A stretch of DNA of 34,066 nucleotides from Bacteroidota bacterium (GTDB lineage Bacteria; Bacteroidota; Bacteroidia; B-17B0; Aurantibacillaceae), in the NCBI GenBank assembly GCA_025963735.1, contig JAOQAF010000160.1, forward strand, positions 1-34,066, read 5' to 3'. The position numbers were made by a program, and so were the translations under genes. Of this stretch, positions 15,242 through 22,881 are shown piece by piece. Under the pieces are notes generated by a model. The model saw only the letters and a program-made list of their open reading frames with translations. It did no database searches and had not been told where the DNA came from. Position 1 is the first letter of the stretch. Every line of letters starts with the position of its first letter.

Positions 15242-16363
15242 ATGCTCTATGAACAAATAGTCGGACAAACAGAAGCGAAAGGGCGTTTATTAAAAATGGT
15301 AAACGAATCGCGTGTACCCCATGCTTTGCTCTTTAGTGGAAAAGAAGGAAGCGGAAATTTACCCGCGGCTATTGCTTTTGCTCAACACCTGTACTGTAAA
15401 AACCCCACGCCGCAAGGCGCATGTGGTTCCTGCATTTCATGTAACAAAGTATCCAAACTCATTCATCCCGATTTACATTTTGTTTTTCCCATCGCAAAAA
15501 GCAAAGATGTAAAAAGCAGCAATGATCTGATAAAAGAATTTCGTGAGGCGTTTCTCCAGCACCCTTATTTAAGTTTAAATGACTGGTTCAATGAGCTTAG
15601 CGCTGAAAACAAGCAACCCATTATTCCTGTTGAAGAATCCAATGATGTACTAAGGAAGTTAAGTTATACCAGTTATGAAGGATCCTATAAGATCATGATC
15701 ATCTGGCAGCCCGAAAAAATGAATGCTGAGGCCGCTAACAAGCTTTTAAAAATTCTTGAAGAGCCTCCTGAACAAACCATTTTTATTTTAGTAAGTACCC
15801 AACCCGATCAGTTATTACCTACCATATTTTCACGAGTTCAGCAAATTCCGTTTTACAGTTGCACCGAAAAAGAAATTTCTGAAGCTTTAATAACTAATTA
15901 TAAAGTTAATAGTGAAGTGGCACGCCAAACCGAGATGCTCGCAAACGGTAATTACGGTGAAGCCGTTTCACTTTTAACTCATAACGATGACAGCGTATCT
16001 TTTTTAAATAATTTTCAGAGTTTTATGCGGCTTGCTTTAAAGTTTGATTGTAATAAGGCTTTGCAGTGGATTGATGAAAACGCGGTAATTGGAAGAGAAA
16101 AACAAAAACAATTCTTTCAGTATGGCCTTGAAGTGTTCAGAGATAGTTTAATGTATAATTATGGCGATAAAAATTTAGTACGGTTAAGCGGTCAGGAAAA
16201 ATTATTTCTTGAAAAATTCGCTCCTTTTATCACGCGAAAAAACTACGAAATATTAGTGGAGGAATTTAACAACAACTATTACTACATTGAAAGAAACGCA
16301 AATCCTAAAATTTTATTTATGAATCTGATTCTTAAAACAAATGAACTGATTAACTTAAAATAA
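15242..16363 (+). CDS. holB: DNA polymerase III delta-prime subunit
   Basis: 373 residues. It is a clamp-loader subunit that helps open the sliding clamp at primer ends. The N-terminus reads YEQIVGQTEAKGRLLKMV, followed by HALLFSGKEGSGNLPAAIAFAQ. This P-loop position lacks the GKT/S needed for ATP binding, as expected for delta-prime rather than the gamma/tau subunit. Four cysteines in LYCKNPTPQGACGSCISC form the zinc site. Later motifs are MNAEAANKLLKILEEPPE and LLPTIFSRVQQIPF. DnaX was considered and rejected because of the degenerate P-loop and the short C-terminus. It lies 14 nt after pth. Confidence 0.92.
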   Translation: MLYEQIVGQTEAKGRLLKMVNESRVPHALLFSGKEGSGNLPAAIAFAQHLYCKNPTPQGACGSCISCNKVSKLIHPDLHFVFPIAKSKDVKSSNDLIKEFREAFLQHPYLSLNDWFNELSAENKQPIIPVEESNDVLRKLSYTSYEGSYKIMIIWQPEKMNAEAANKLLKILEEPPEQTIFILVSTQPDQLLPTIFSRVQQIPFYSCTEKEISEALITNYKVNSEVARQTEMLANGNYGEAVSLLTHNDDSVSFLNNFQSFMRLALKFDCNKALQWIDENAVIGREKQKQFFQYGLEVFRDSLMYNYGDKNLVRLSGQEKLFLEKFAPFITRKNYEILVEEFNNNYYYIERNANPKILFMNLILKTNELINLK

Positions 16364-16412
16364 TGTTTATTGGCACTTAAAACCGGCCTTGCTTTATTTT
16401 AACACAAGAAAT

Positions 16413-16444
16413 TTTGTTTCTCAATTATATTCCACTTAAATTTG
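16413..16444 (+). promoter_or_regulatory. Promoter of the trp leader and trpFBA
   Basis: TTTG (16413-16416), exactly 20 nt, then TAAATTTG (16437-16444) is a perfect match to the Bacteroidota -33/-7 consensus. The leader-peptide ATG follows 8 nt after the -7 box, so the leader ORF would begin within a few bases of the transcript 5' end. Confidence 0.8.
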
Positions 16445-16452
16445 CCATAGAA

Positions 16453-16524
16453 ATGAAAACACATTTGAATACTAATTTATTTTGGTGGCCTGCTGATAGT
16501 TATAACCGTGAACACTGGCATTGA
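16453..16524 (+). CDS. trpL: trp operon leader peptide (23 aa, Trp-rich)
   Basis: A 23-codon ORF begins with ATG at 16453 and ends with TGA at 16522. It encodes MKTHLNTNLFWWPADSY followed by six more residues. Trp codons sit at 16483-16488 (two in a row) and at 16516. Three Trp in 23 residues, directly between a consensus promoter and a terminator hairpin ahead of trpFBA, is the hallmark of ribosome-mediated attenuation. Ribosomes stalled on the paired Trp codons would leave GTGAACACTGG (16508-16518) free; ribosomes finishing the ORF would cover it. No function beyond regulation is expected for the peptide itself. Confidence 0.85.
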   Translation: MKTHLNTNLFWWPADSYNREHWH

Positions 16525-16580
16525 TTTAATTCAATTTAAGATAAACTTTTAAAACCCACTGTTCACAGTGGGTTTTTTTA
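16508..16580 (+). promoter_or_regulatory. trp attenuator: alternative antiterminator and terminator
   Basis: Two exclusive structures can be drawn. The terminator is an 11-bp stem (16551-16561 with 16566-16576) with a TTCA loop and a further T-run to 16579. The antiterminator pairs GTGAACA (16508-16514) with TGTTCAC (16560-16566); after one C-C mismatch, TGG (16516-16518) pairs with CCA (16556-16558), which destroys the terminator's 5' arm. The antiterminator strand lies inside the leader ORF, 19 nt after the paired Trp codons. Low Trp should therefore favour transcription of trpFBA and high Trp should favour termination. The pairing is read from sequence; the regulatory outcome is inference from classical trp attenuation. 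Confidence 0.8.
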
Positions 16581-16604
16581 TTTTATAAACAGACAAAATT
16601 CAAA

Positions 16605-17228
16605 ATGACAATTAAAATATGTGGTATAAAAAACAAATGCAATCTTGATGAAATAGCAAGTTGTAGCCCCGATCTTTTAGGATTTATCTTTTATAAGAAA
16701 TCCCAAAGATACATGGCTGATAATCTTATTCCGTCTGACCTTCAGAATTTACCTGCTAAAAAAATCGGCGTCTTTGTTGATTCGTCGTTTGAAGAAATAG
16801 AAAAAATAACCTCTGAATATAAGTTAGACGGTATTCAGTTTCACGGAAATGAAAGTGTAGCCTTATGCAAAAACTTTTTAAAGCAAAATCTTATTCTTAT
16901 AAAAGCATTTTCTATTGACGATCAATTTGATTTTACAAAAACTAAAGATTATTCATTCTGTGATTATTTTTTGTTTGATACCAAAGGAGAAAATAGAGGC
17001 GGAAATGGGAAAACGTTTAATTGGGGAATATTAAAAAAATATGATCAAAAAGTTCCATTCTTTTTAAGCGGAGGAATAGGGCCCGAAAATATTTCTGAAA
17101 CTTTTCAATTAGAAGGCCTCAACCTTGTGGGAGTTGACCTTAACAGCCGACTTGAAGTCAGTCCCGGTATAAAAGATATTAATAAAGTAAAAAATATAAT
17201 TTCATTAATCAGACAACATACATTATGA
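16605..17228 (+). CDS. trpF: Phosphoribosylanthranilate isomerase
   Basis: 207 residues, usual length. It converts N-(5-phosphoribosyl)anthranilate to CdRP, a middle step of tryptophan synthesis. The general base Cys6 (KICGIKN) and general acid D125 ([18 protein letters not shown]) are present, as are the phosphate-binding [11 protein letters not shown] and [15 protein letters not shown]. It is the first structural gene after the attenuator, starting 25 nt past the terminator T-run. Its stop overlaps the trpB start as ATGA (17225-17228), indicating translational coupling. No trpE, trpG, trpD or trpC is present in the window. Confidence 0.95.
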   Translation: MTIKICGIKNKCNLDEIASCSPDLLGFIFYKKSQRYMADNLIPSDLQNLPAKKIGVFVDSSFEEIEKITSEYKLDGIQFHGNESVALCKNFLKQNLILIKAFSIDDQFDFTKTKDYSFCDYFLFDTKGENRGGNGKTFNWGILKKYDQKVPFFLSGGIGPENISETFQLEGLNLVGVDLNSRLEVSPGIKDINKVKNIISLIRQHTL

Positions 17229-18406
17229 ATCATACTGCAAATTCAAAAGGATTTTACGGCAATTTCGGAGGAGCTTTTATTCCTGAAATGTTATTTCCAA
17301 ATATTGATGAACTAAAACGTGTTTATCTTCAAACCATTAACGAGCCTTCTTTTCAGAAAGAGTTAAAAGTTTTATTAAACGATTTTGTGGGCCGTCCCTC
17401 TCCACTCTATTATTCAAGAAACCTTTCAGAAAAACACAGCGCCAACATTTACTTAAAGCGCGAAGACCTTAATCATACAGGCGCTCATAAGATCAATAAT
17501 ACATTAGGACAGATTTTACTTGCCAAACGTTTGGGTAAAAAGCGCATTATAGCCGAAACCGGCGCGGGTCAACATGGTGTAGCCACAGCTACCGTATGCG
17601 CTTTAATGAACATGGAATGTATAGTATACATGGGTAAGGTAGATACCGAAAGACAAATGCCCAATGTAGAAAGAATGAAGCTCTTAGGCGCAACGGTTGT
17701 TCCTGTTACTTCAGGAAGCCAAACGCTGAAAGACGCGACCAATGAAGCTATCCGCGACTGGATCAACAATCCTGAGAACACCCATTATATTATCGGGTCA
17801 GTTGTAGGTCCGCATCCATATCCCGAAATTGTAACCTTATTTCAGGCTGTGATCAGTAAAGAAATAAAAGAACAGGTGAAAGAAAAAACCGGTAAGGAAT
17901 ATCCGGATTATGTAATTGCCTGTGTTGGAGGAGGAAGCAACGCAGCAGGCGCTTTTTACCACTTCATTGATACGGATGTAAAATTAATCGCGGTAGAAGC
18001 CGCCGGCCTTGGCCTCCAATCGGGTAAGTCGGCCGCTACTACAGCGCTTGGACAACCCGGCATTTTGCATGGCAGTAAAACACTTTTAATGCAAACTGAA
18101 GACGGACAGGTTGTAGAGCCACATTCCATTTCGGCAGGATTAGATTATCCGGGTATTGGGCCCCTCCACGCGCATTTATTTGAAACGGGTAAAGCTAAAT
18201 TTTTGTATGTTACCGATGAAGAAGCGATAAATGCCGGTTTGGAACTTACCCGAACTGAAGGAATTATCCCTGCCCTGGAGTCGGCTCACGCACTTTCAGC
18301 GCTCAACCAGTTAACCTTTAAGAAAGACGATATTGTTGTTATTAATCTTTCGGGAAGAGGAGACAAAGACATGTTGACATATTTAGAACATTATAAAAAT
18401 ATTTAA
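17225..18406 (+). CDS. trpB: Tryptophan synthase beta chain
   Basis: 393 residues, canonical length for TrpB1. It joins indole and serine to give tryptophan using PLP. The PLP lysine is K89 in [14 protein letters not shown], the phosphate-binding glycine loop is [15 protein letters not shown], and [13 protein letters not shown] carries the catalytic glutamate. The C-terminal [15 protein letters not shown] contacts the cofactor region. The start is fixed by the 4-nt overlap with trpF, and trpA follows after 1 nt, so the alpha and beta subunits are made from adjacent positions on one mRNA. Confidence 0.98.
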   Translation: MNHTANSKGFYGNFGGAFIPEMLFPNIDELKRVYLQTINEPSFQKELKVLLNDFVGRPSPLYYSRNLSEKHSANIYLKREDLNHTGAHKINNTLGQILLAKRLGKKRIIAETGAGQHGVATATVCALMNMECIVYMGKVDTERQMPNVERMKLLGATVVPVTSGSQTLKDATNEAIRDWINNPENTHYIIGSVVGPHPYPEIVTLFQAVISKEIKEQVKEKTGKEYPDYVIACVGGGSNAAGAFYHFIDTDVKLIAVEAAGLGLQSGKSAATTALGQPGILHGSKTLLMQTEDGQVVEPHSISAGLDYPGIGPLHAHLFETGKAKFLYVTDEEAINAGLELTRTEGIIPALESAHALSALNQLTFKKDDIVVINLSGRGDKDMLTYLEHYKNI

Positions 18407-18407
18407 G

Positions 18408-19196
18408 ATGAAAAACACAAATCGCATTCATAATTTATTTCAGACAAAGAAAAAAAATATTCTTTCTATTTTCTTTACGGCAGGTTTTCCTGAAATTTCT
18501 AATACCGTTGCTATCCTTAAAGAATTACAAAATTCTGGCGTGGATATAGTAGAAATTGGCATACCGTTTTCTGATCCTATTGCCGATGGCCCTGTGATTC
18601 AGCAAAGCAATCAGCGTGCTTTAGAAAATGGAATGACACTTAACCTTTTGTTTGAACAATTAAAAGACATTCGAAAAGAAATAAAAATTCCTATTTTATT
18701 AATGGGATACATTAACCCCGTTTATCAAATGGGAATTGAGAACTTTTTAAAAAAATGCAGCGACATCGGTATCGATGGTGTGATTATTCCTGATCTTCCT
18801 CCTGAAATTTATGAGGAACAATACAAGACTTTTTTTAAACAAGCCAATATTGCGAATGTTTTTTTAATTACACCAAAAACTTCTTCGGAAAGAATTACAT
18901 ACCTTGATTCACTTTCCGAAGGTTTTATATATCTTGTTTCCTCATCAGGAACGACGGGCAAGGACGCTCAGTTTCATGAAAAAGAATACCTGAGAATCCG
19001 TTCAATGAATTTACGTAATTCACTTCTGATAGGCTTCGGTATTTCCAATTATGCTTCATTTCAAAAAGCTTGCCATTCTGCCGATGGCGCCATTGTTGGA
19101 AGCGCTTTTATTAAGGCATTACAAAAAGAACGCCCAATTGAACAGATTACGCCATTTATCAATTCTTTATTAAAACCTCAAACCGTTACCGGTTAA
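18408..19196 (+). CDS. trpA: Tryptophan synthase alpha chain
   Basis: 262 residues. It cleaves indole-3-glycerol phosphate to indole, which passes through a tunnel to TrpB. The catalytic E49 and D60 are at their canonical positions in VEIGIPFSDPIADGPVIQQSN, after the FFTAGFP strand; LVSSSGTTG and GFGISN bind phosphate. Last gene of the trpFBA unit. Its stop codon overlaps the stop of the convergent metZ gene by 4 nt, and no terminator hairpin is visible there. Confidence 0.97.
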   Translation: MKNTNRIHNLFQTKKKNILSIFFTAGFPEISNTVAILKELQNSGVDIVEIGIPFSDPIADGPVIQQSNQRALENGMTLNLLFEQLKDIRKEIKIPILLMGYINPVYQMGIENFLKKCSDIGIDGVIIPDLPPEIYEEQYKTFFKQANIANVFLITPKTSSERITYLDSLSEGFIYLVSSSGTTGKDAQFHEKEYLRIRSMNLRNSLLIGFGISNYASFQKACHSADGAIVGSAFIKALQKERPIEQITPFINSLLKPQTVTG

Positions 19197-20359
19197 TTTA
19201 AAGCCTGGAAAATATCCTTTAATATATCTTCTTTATTTTCCAGGCCAATTGAAATTCGTATTAGTCCATCGGTAATTCCCACACCATTCCGTTCTTCTAT
19301 ACTTAATTTACAATGAGTGGACGATGCAGGGTGTGTGGCAATGGTTCTGGTATCTCCAAGGTTAGGTGAAATTTTGATCATTTGTAATTTATCCATAAAT
19401 AATTTGCCTGATTCATATCCACCTTTTAAGGAAAACGTAAGAATGCCCCCGCCGCCTTTCATTTGTTTTTTGGCTACATCATAATTTGGATGAGACTTTA
19501 AAAAAGGGTATTTCACAAATTCAAGAGCTGTATGACCTTCAAGTTTTTCTGCAATATATAACGCGTTTTCACAATGCCTCTCCATGCGTAGCGACAATGT
19601 CTCAAGGCTCTTGCTAAGAACCCATGCATTAAACGGAGATAAAGAAGGCCCGGTAATTCTTCCGAATAAATAAATTTCTTTAACTAATTCTTTCTTTCCA
19701 ACGACTACTCCTCCTAACACGCGGCCTTGTCCATCAATGTATTTGGTAGCGGAATGAATAACTATATCGGCCCCGTATTTTACTGGTTGCTGAAGGTAAG
19801 GCGTAGCGAAACAATTATCTACCACCAACAATAAATTATTTTCTTTTGCAATTTTCGAAACCAATTCGAGATCAATAACTTCAATTGCAGGGTTAGTAGG
19901 TGTCTCAAGATATAAAATCTTTGTTTGTGGCGTGATAAGACTTGTTATGGATTCAGGTTCACTTGCATTAAAATAACTATGATTAATATTCCATTTGGGA
20001 AAGTATTTAGTAAAAATAGTATGCGTTGCTCCAAAAACCGAAGAGCAGGAAATCACATGATCACCGGAGCTTAATAATGCAGCCAGAGTTGTGTAAATAG
20101 CCGCCATTCCCGATGCACTGGAAACGCCAGCCTCCGCGCCTTCCAGCAAACACATTTTATTTACAAATTCATCGGTATTAGGATTGGTATACCTTGAATA
20201 AATGAAAGCTTCACTTTCATCCGCGAAAGCAGCCCGCATTTCTTCAGCAGTATCAAAAATAAAGCTCGAGGTTAAATACAAGGGCACCGAATGTTCATTA
20301 TTATGACTCCTTTCTGCTTGTGCACGGATAGCCTGCGACTCAAAACTTTTATCTTTCAT
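19193..20359 (-). CDS. metZ: O-succinylhomoserine sulfhydrylase-like PLP enzyme (MetZ type)
   Basis: 388 residues of the Cys/Met-metabolism PLP family (cystathionine gamma-synthase superfamily). The PLP lysine is K206 in IHSATKYIDGQG; other hallmarks are YSRYTNPNTDEF and SSASGMAAIYTTLAALL. The GPSLSPFNAWVLSKSLETL segment and FLKSHPNYDVAKKQMKGGGGI resemble MetZ more than MetB or MetC. MetZ makes homocysteine from O-succinylhomoserine and sulfide in methionine synthesis. Gamma-synthase or gamma-lyase activity cannot be excluded. It is the last gene of a minus-strand run of four, 13 nt after the OsmC-like gene, and its end overlaps trpA by 4 nt. Confidence 0.85.
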   Translation of the reverse strand: MKDKSFESQAIRAQAERSHNNEHSVPLYLTSSFIFDTAEEMRAAFADESEAFIYSRYTNPNTDEFVNKMCLLEGAEAGVSSASGMAAIYTTLAALLSSGDHVISCSSVFGATHTIFTKYFPKWNINHSYFNASEPESITSLITPQTKILYLETPTNPAIEVIDLELVSKIAKENNLLLVVDNCFATPYLQQPVKYGADIVIHSATKYIDGQGRVLGGVVVGKKELVKEIYLFGRITGPSLSPFNAWVLSKSLETLSLRMERHCENALYIAEKLEGHTALEFVKYPFLKSHPNYDVAKKQMKGGGGILTFSLKGGYESGKLFMDKLQMIKISPNLGDTRTIATHPASSTHCKLSIEERNGVGITDGLIRISIGLENKEDILKDIFQALN

Positions 20360-20372
20360 AAGTTTAAAAAAA

Positions 20373-20786
20373 TTAATTAATGGTTAACTTAAAAGTAATT
20401 TCAGATGTAGGTTCAAGAGTTTTAGAAACAGAACAATATTTCTCAAGTGATAATTTAATTGCCCGTTCCGCCTTTTCTTTATTCACCTTTCCTGTTATCT
20501 TAAAATGTAAACAGATCTGACGAAACAAGGAATACTCCTCTTTCTTTTCACGTTCACCTTCAACTTCAACTTCGAAGGATTCGATTTCCTGTTTTTGTTT
20601 TTTCAAAATAATAATCACATCAATGGCGCTGCAACCGCCAACAGCCGCCAACAACAATTGCATTGGCCTGAAGCCTGAATTATGTCCGCCAATAGCCGCG
20701 GCGCCATCCATAATAATTTTATTCCCGTCTTCGTTCACAGCCTCCATCTGAAAATCGCTGTCTGTTCGGTTTATTGATATTTTCAT
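20373..20786 (-). CDS. OsmC/Ohr-family protein
   Basis: 137 residues of the OsmC fold. The two expected cysteines are present: C52 in AVGGCSAIDVI and C118 in LEKYCSVSKTL. In OsmC and Ohr proteins this pair reduces organic hydroperoxides. GFRPMQLLLAAVGGCSA at the helix start is typical of the YhfA-like branch. It is probably cytosolic. It sits between the TRIC-family membrane gene (14 nt) and metZ (13 nt) on the same strand. Whether it detoxifies peroxides or acts in sulfur metabolism is open; the metZ neighbour is suggestive only. Confidence 0.88.
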   Translation of the reverse strand: MKISINRTDSDFQMEAVNEDGNKIIMDGAAAIGGHNSGFRPMQLLLAAVGGCSAIDVIIILKKQKQEIESFEVEVEGEREKKEEYSLFRQICLHFKITGKVNKEKAERAIKLSLEKYCSVSKTLEPTSEITFKLTIN

Positions 20787-20800
20787 TTTTAGTAAATATA

Positions 20801-21436
20801 TTATTTATTGACTGGTTCTTCCTGATCTTCTGTTCTGAATTTAGGCAGACTCAGATTGTATTTGATGGAAATAATCCTGATGATAAAAATTAAAAACATT
20901 GAAATAATAATGTTTAGATTTCTGTTTTCAGAAACCGAATCAAGAAAAATGTAAAAGAGTGCCCCAACAAGGCATGCGGTTGCATATACTTCCTTTTTAA
21001 ATATTACGGGAATTTCATTGGTTAATACATCACGCAAAACTCCTCCCATTACTGCAGAAAACATTCCCATAATGGCAGCAACCAAAGGATGAATATTAAA
21101 TGAAAGTGCTTTTTCAGTGCCAAGAATAGTAAACATGGCAATACCTAAGGTATCAAATAAAAAAAACGTGCGCCTTAACTTGATAAGAACTTTAAAAAAT
21201 AAACTTGCAATAACAATGCCGGTTATAATAGAATAAATAAAATTTACATCTCTTACCCACCCTAATGGATAACTGCCCAATAAAATATCCCGCACACTAC
21301 CTCCTCCTATTGAAGTAATAAATCCAATAAAAGTTACACCAAACCAATCAGGCTTCGATTTGTCGGTAGCTGCCAGTGCCCCGGATATTGAAAAAAAACC
21401 TGTTCCAATTATTTCCAGAATATATTGAACTGTCAT
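20801..21436 (-). CDS. TRIC-family membrane protein (YadS/UPF0126)
   Basis: 211 residues with about seven hydrophobic helices and an internal duplication. Each half has a glycine-rich loop followed by VRD or LRD (IGGGSVRDILLG in the first half, MGGVLRDVLTNEIP in the second). This is the pattern of the UPF0126 family, whose prokaryotic members form trimeric potassium-selective TRIC channels. A role as a monovalent cation channel is inferred from the family. It starts 4 nt after the photolyase stop and precedes the OsmC-like gene by 14 nt, so it is probably co-transcribed with both. Confidence 0.88.
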   Translation of the reverse strand: MTVQYILEIIGTGFFSISGALAATDKSKPDWFGVTFIGFITSIGGGSVRDILLGSYPLGWVRDVNFIYSIITGIVIASLFFKVLIKLRRTFFLFDTLGIAMFTILGTEKALSFNIHPLVAAIMGMFSAVMGGVLRDVLTNEIPVIFKKEVYATACLVGALFYIFLDSVSENRNLNIIISMFLIFIIRIISIKYNLSLPKFRTEDQEEPVNK

Positions 21437-21440
21437 ATGA

Positions 21441-22769
21441 TTAAAATAGTTTCATTTGTTTATGTTCGTTTAAACATTCTTTATAAACTTTTAAAGCGCG
21501 CAACCTTGAAGAGGCATGATCAACCATCGGTTCAGGATAATTCTTCGTCCCAAATTCAGCTACCCACTGTTTTATGTATTTAAATTCGGGATCAAATTTC
21601 TTTTGTTGTTCAGTTGGATTAAAAACTCTGAAATAGGGCGCAGCATCGCAACCACTTCCTGCGGCCCATTGCCAGCCGCCATTATTAGCGCTTAAATCAT
21701 AATCGTTTAATTTGTGTGCAAAGTAGGCTTCGCCCCAGCGCCAGTCAATTAAAAGATCTTTAATTAAAAAACTGCTCACGATCATTCGAACACGATTGTG
21801 CATAAAGCCGGTGGAATTAAGTTCTCTCATTCCGGCATCAACTATCGGAAAACCCGTTATGCCTTCGCACCATTTTTTAAACTCATCTTCCTTGTTTCTC
21901 CACGATATATGATCGTATTCTTTTTTAAAGGCGCCTTTTGCAACATGAGGAAAATTACTGAGAATCATCATGTAAAAATCGCGCCAGATTAATTCGTTCA
22001 AAAATGTTTCGCTGTTGGCTAATGCCTGCGCAGCCAGTTGACGCACACTTATGGTGCCAAACCTTAAATGTATACTTAACCGGGAGGTGCCAGTAACAGA
22101 AGGAAAGTCGCGGTTGTTTTTATAATCGCGTAATAAAAAACCATTCACAATTATTTCGTTTTGAAGGACTACATCCGTTTTTTTAAATTTTAATTCTTCC
22201 AGTGTGACCAATGAGAATGGTCCTGTTTTTAAAAAATTGGTAAAATATTTTTTGTTTGGATAAGCTTTAAGATAATAAGAACTGAGCTTGCTTTTCCATT
22301 TACGGCTATAGGGTGTAAAAACGGTGTAGGGCTTTCCGTCATTCTTAGTGATTTCCTTTTTTTCAAAAATACATTGGTCTTTAAATGTAAAAAAAGAAAT
22401 ATTTAACTGCGATAAAAATAATTTTATCTCTTCATCGCGCTCTAGGGCGTAAGGTTCATAATCATGATTTAAATACACGTTTTTAATTTTATACTCATCT
22501 GTAAGTTCCTTAAATGCTTCAAGTGGCGTAGAACACACCACTTTCACCGATGTCCGGAAATTACTTAATTCAATATTAATTTTCTGAATTGCCTGATGTA
22601 TGAAATCAATCCGCCGATCATATGCATCCTGTAGTTCAGATAAAATAACGGCGTCAAAAATAAAAAGAAGAAGTACATTTTTATTATTCCTGAGGGCATG
22701 ATATAAACCCGCGTTGTCATGTAGCCGAAGATCTCTCCTCAACCAAAAAACAGTAATTGAATCCTTCAT
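21441..22769 (-). CDS. phr: Deoxyribodipyrimidine photolyase / cryptochrome family
   Basis: 442 residues from the ATG at 22769. It repairs UV-induced pyrimidine dimers using FAD and light. The N-terminal antenna domain opens with VFWLRRDLRLHDNAGL. The FAD domain has TGTSRLSIHLRFGTIS, LIWRDFYMML-like sequence (LIWRDFYMMIL), GFPIVDAGMRELNSTGFMHN and the long WRWGEAYFAHKLNDYDLSAN then NGGWQWAAGSGCDAAPYFR stretch typical of class I CPD photolyases. A longer frame to 22823 exists, but a -7 box TAGGTTTA 9 nt before 22769 and the family N-terminus favour the shorter form. First gene of the minus-strand run phr, TRIC, OsmC, metZ. A 6-4 or cryptochrome role cannot be fully excluded. Confidence 0.92.
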   Translation of the reverse strand: MKDSITVFWLRRDLRLHDNAGLYHALRNNKNVLLLFIFDAVILSELQDAYDRRIDFIHQAIQKINIELSNFRTSVKVVCSTPLEAFKELTDEYKIKNVYLNHDYEPYALERDEEIKLFLSQLNISFFTFKDQCIFEKKEITKNDGKPYTVFTPYSRKWKSKLSSYYLKAYPNKKYFTNFLKTGPFSLVTLEELKFKKTDVVLQNEIIVNGFLLRDYKNNRDFPSVTGTSRLSIHLRFGTISVRQLAAQALANSETFLNELIWRDFYMMILSNFPHVAKGAFKKEYDHISWRNKEDEFKKWCEGITGFPIVDAGMRELNSTGFMHNRVRMIVSSFLIKDLLIDWRWGEAYFAHKLNDYDLSANNGGWQWAAGSGCDAAPYFRVFNPTEQQKKFDPEFKYIKQWVAEFGTKNYPEPMVDHASSRLRALKVYKECLNEHKQMKLF

Positions 22770-22778
22770 TTTCTTTGG

Positions 22779-22786
22779 TAAACCTA
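22779..22786 (-). promoter_or_regulatory. -7 box TAGGTTTA of the photolyase gene
   Basis: On the minus strand TAGGTTTA (22786-22779) fits TAnnTTTG with a last-base change and ends 9 nt before the chosen ATG. It lies inside the longer reading frame, which argues that the longer start is not used. The -33 box is not clear. Confidence 0.45.
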
Positions 22787-22853
22787 CTCTTATTTGTGTT
22801 AAAAAAGTTTGACTATTTTTCAACTTATGCTAACATGCTGGGGTATTAAACCG

Positions 22854-22861
22854 TAATTTTG
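22854..22861 (+). promoter_or_regulatory. -7 box TAATTTTG before lysS
   Basis: TAATTTTG matches TAnnTTTG exactly, 20 nt before the lysS ATG, which would give a short leader of about 17 nt. No convincing -33 TTTG is found at the usual spacing. Confidence 0.45.
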
Positions 22862-22881
22862 AACTTTAAATTTTAATATAC

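Noticed and set aside
16364-16604. T-box or other tRNA-sensing leader before trpF
   Set aside because: The leader is too short, lacks a T-box motif, and the Trp-rich ORF with alternative hairpins explains it fully.
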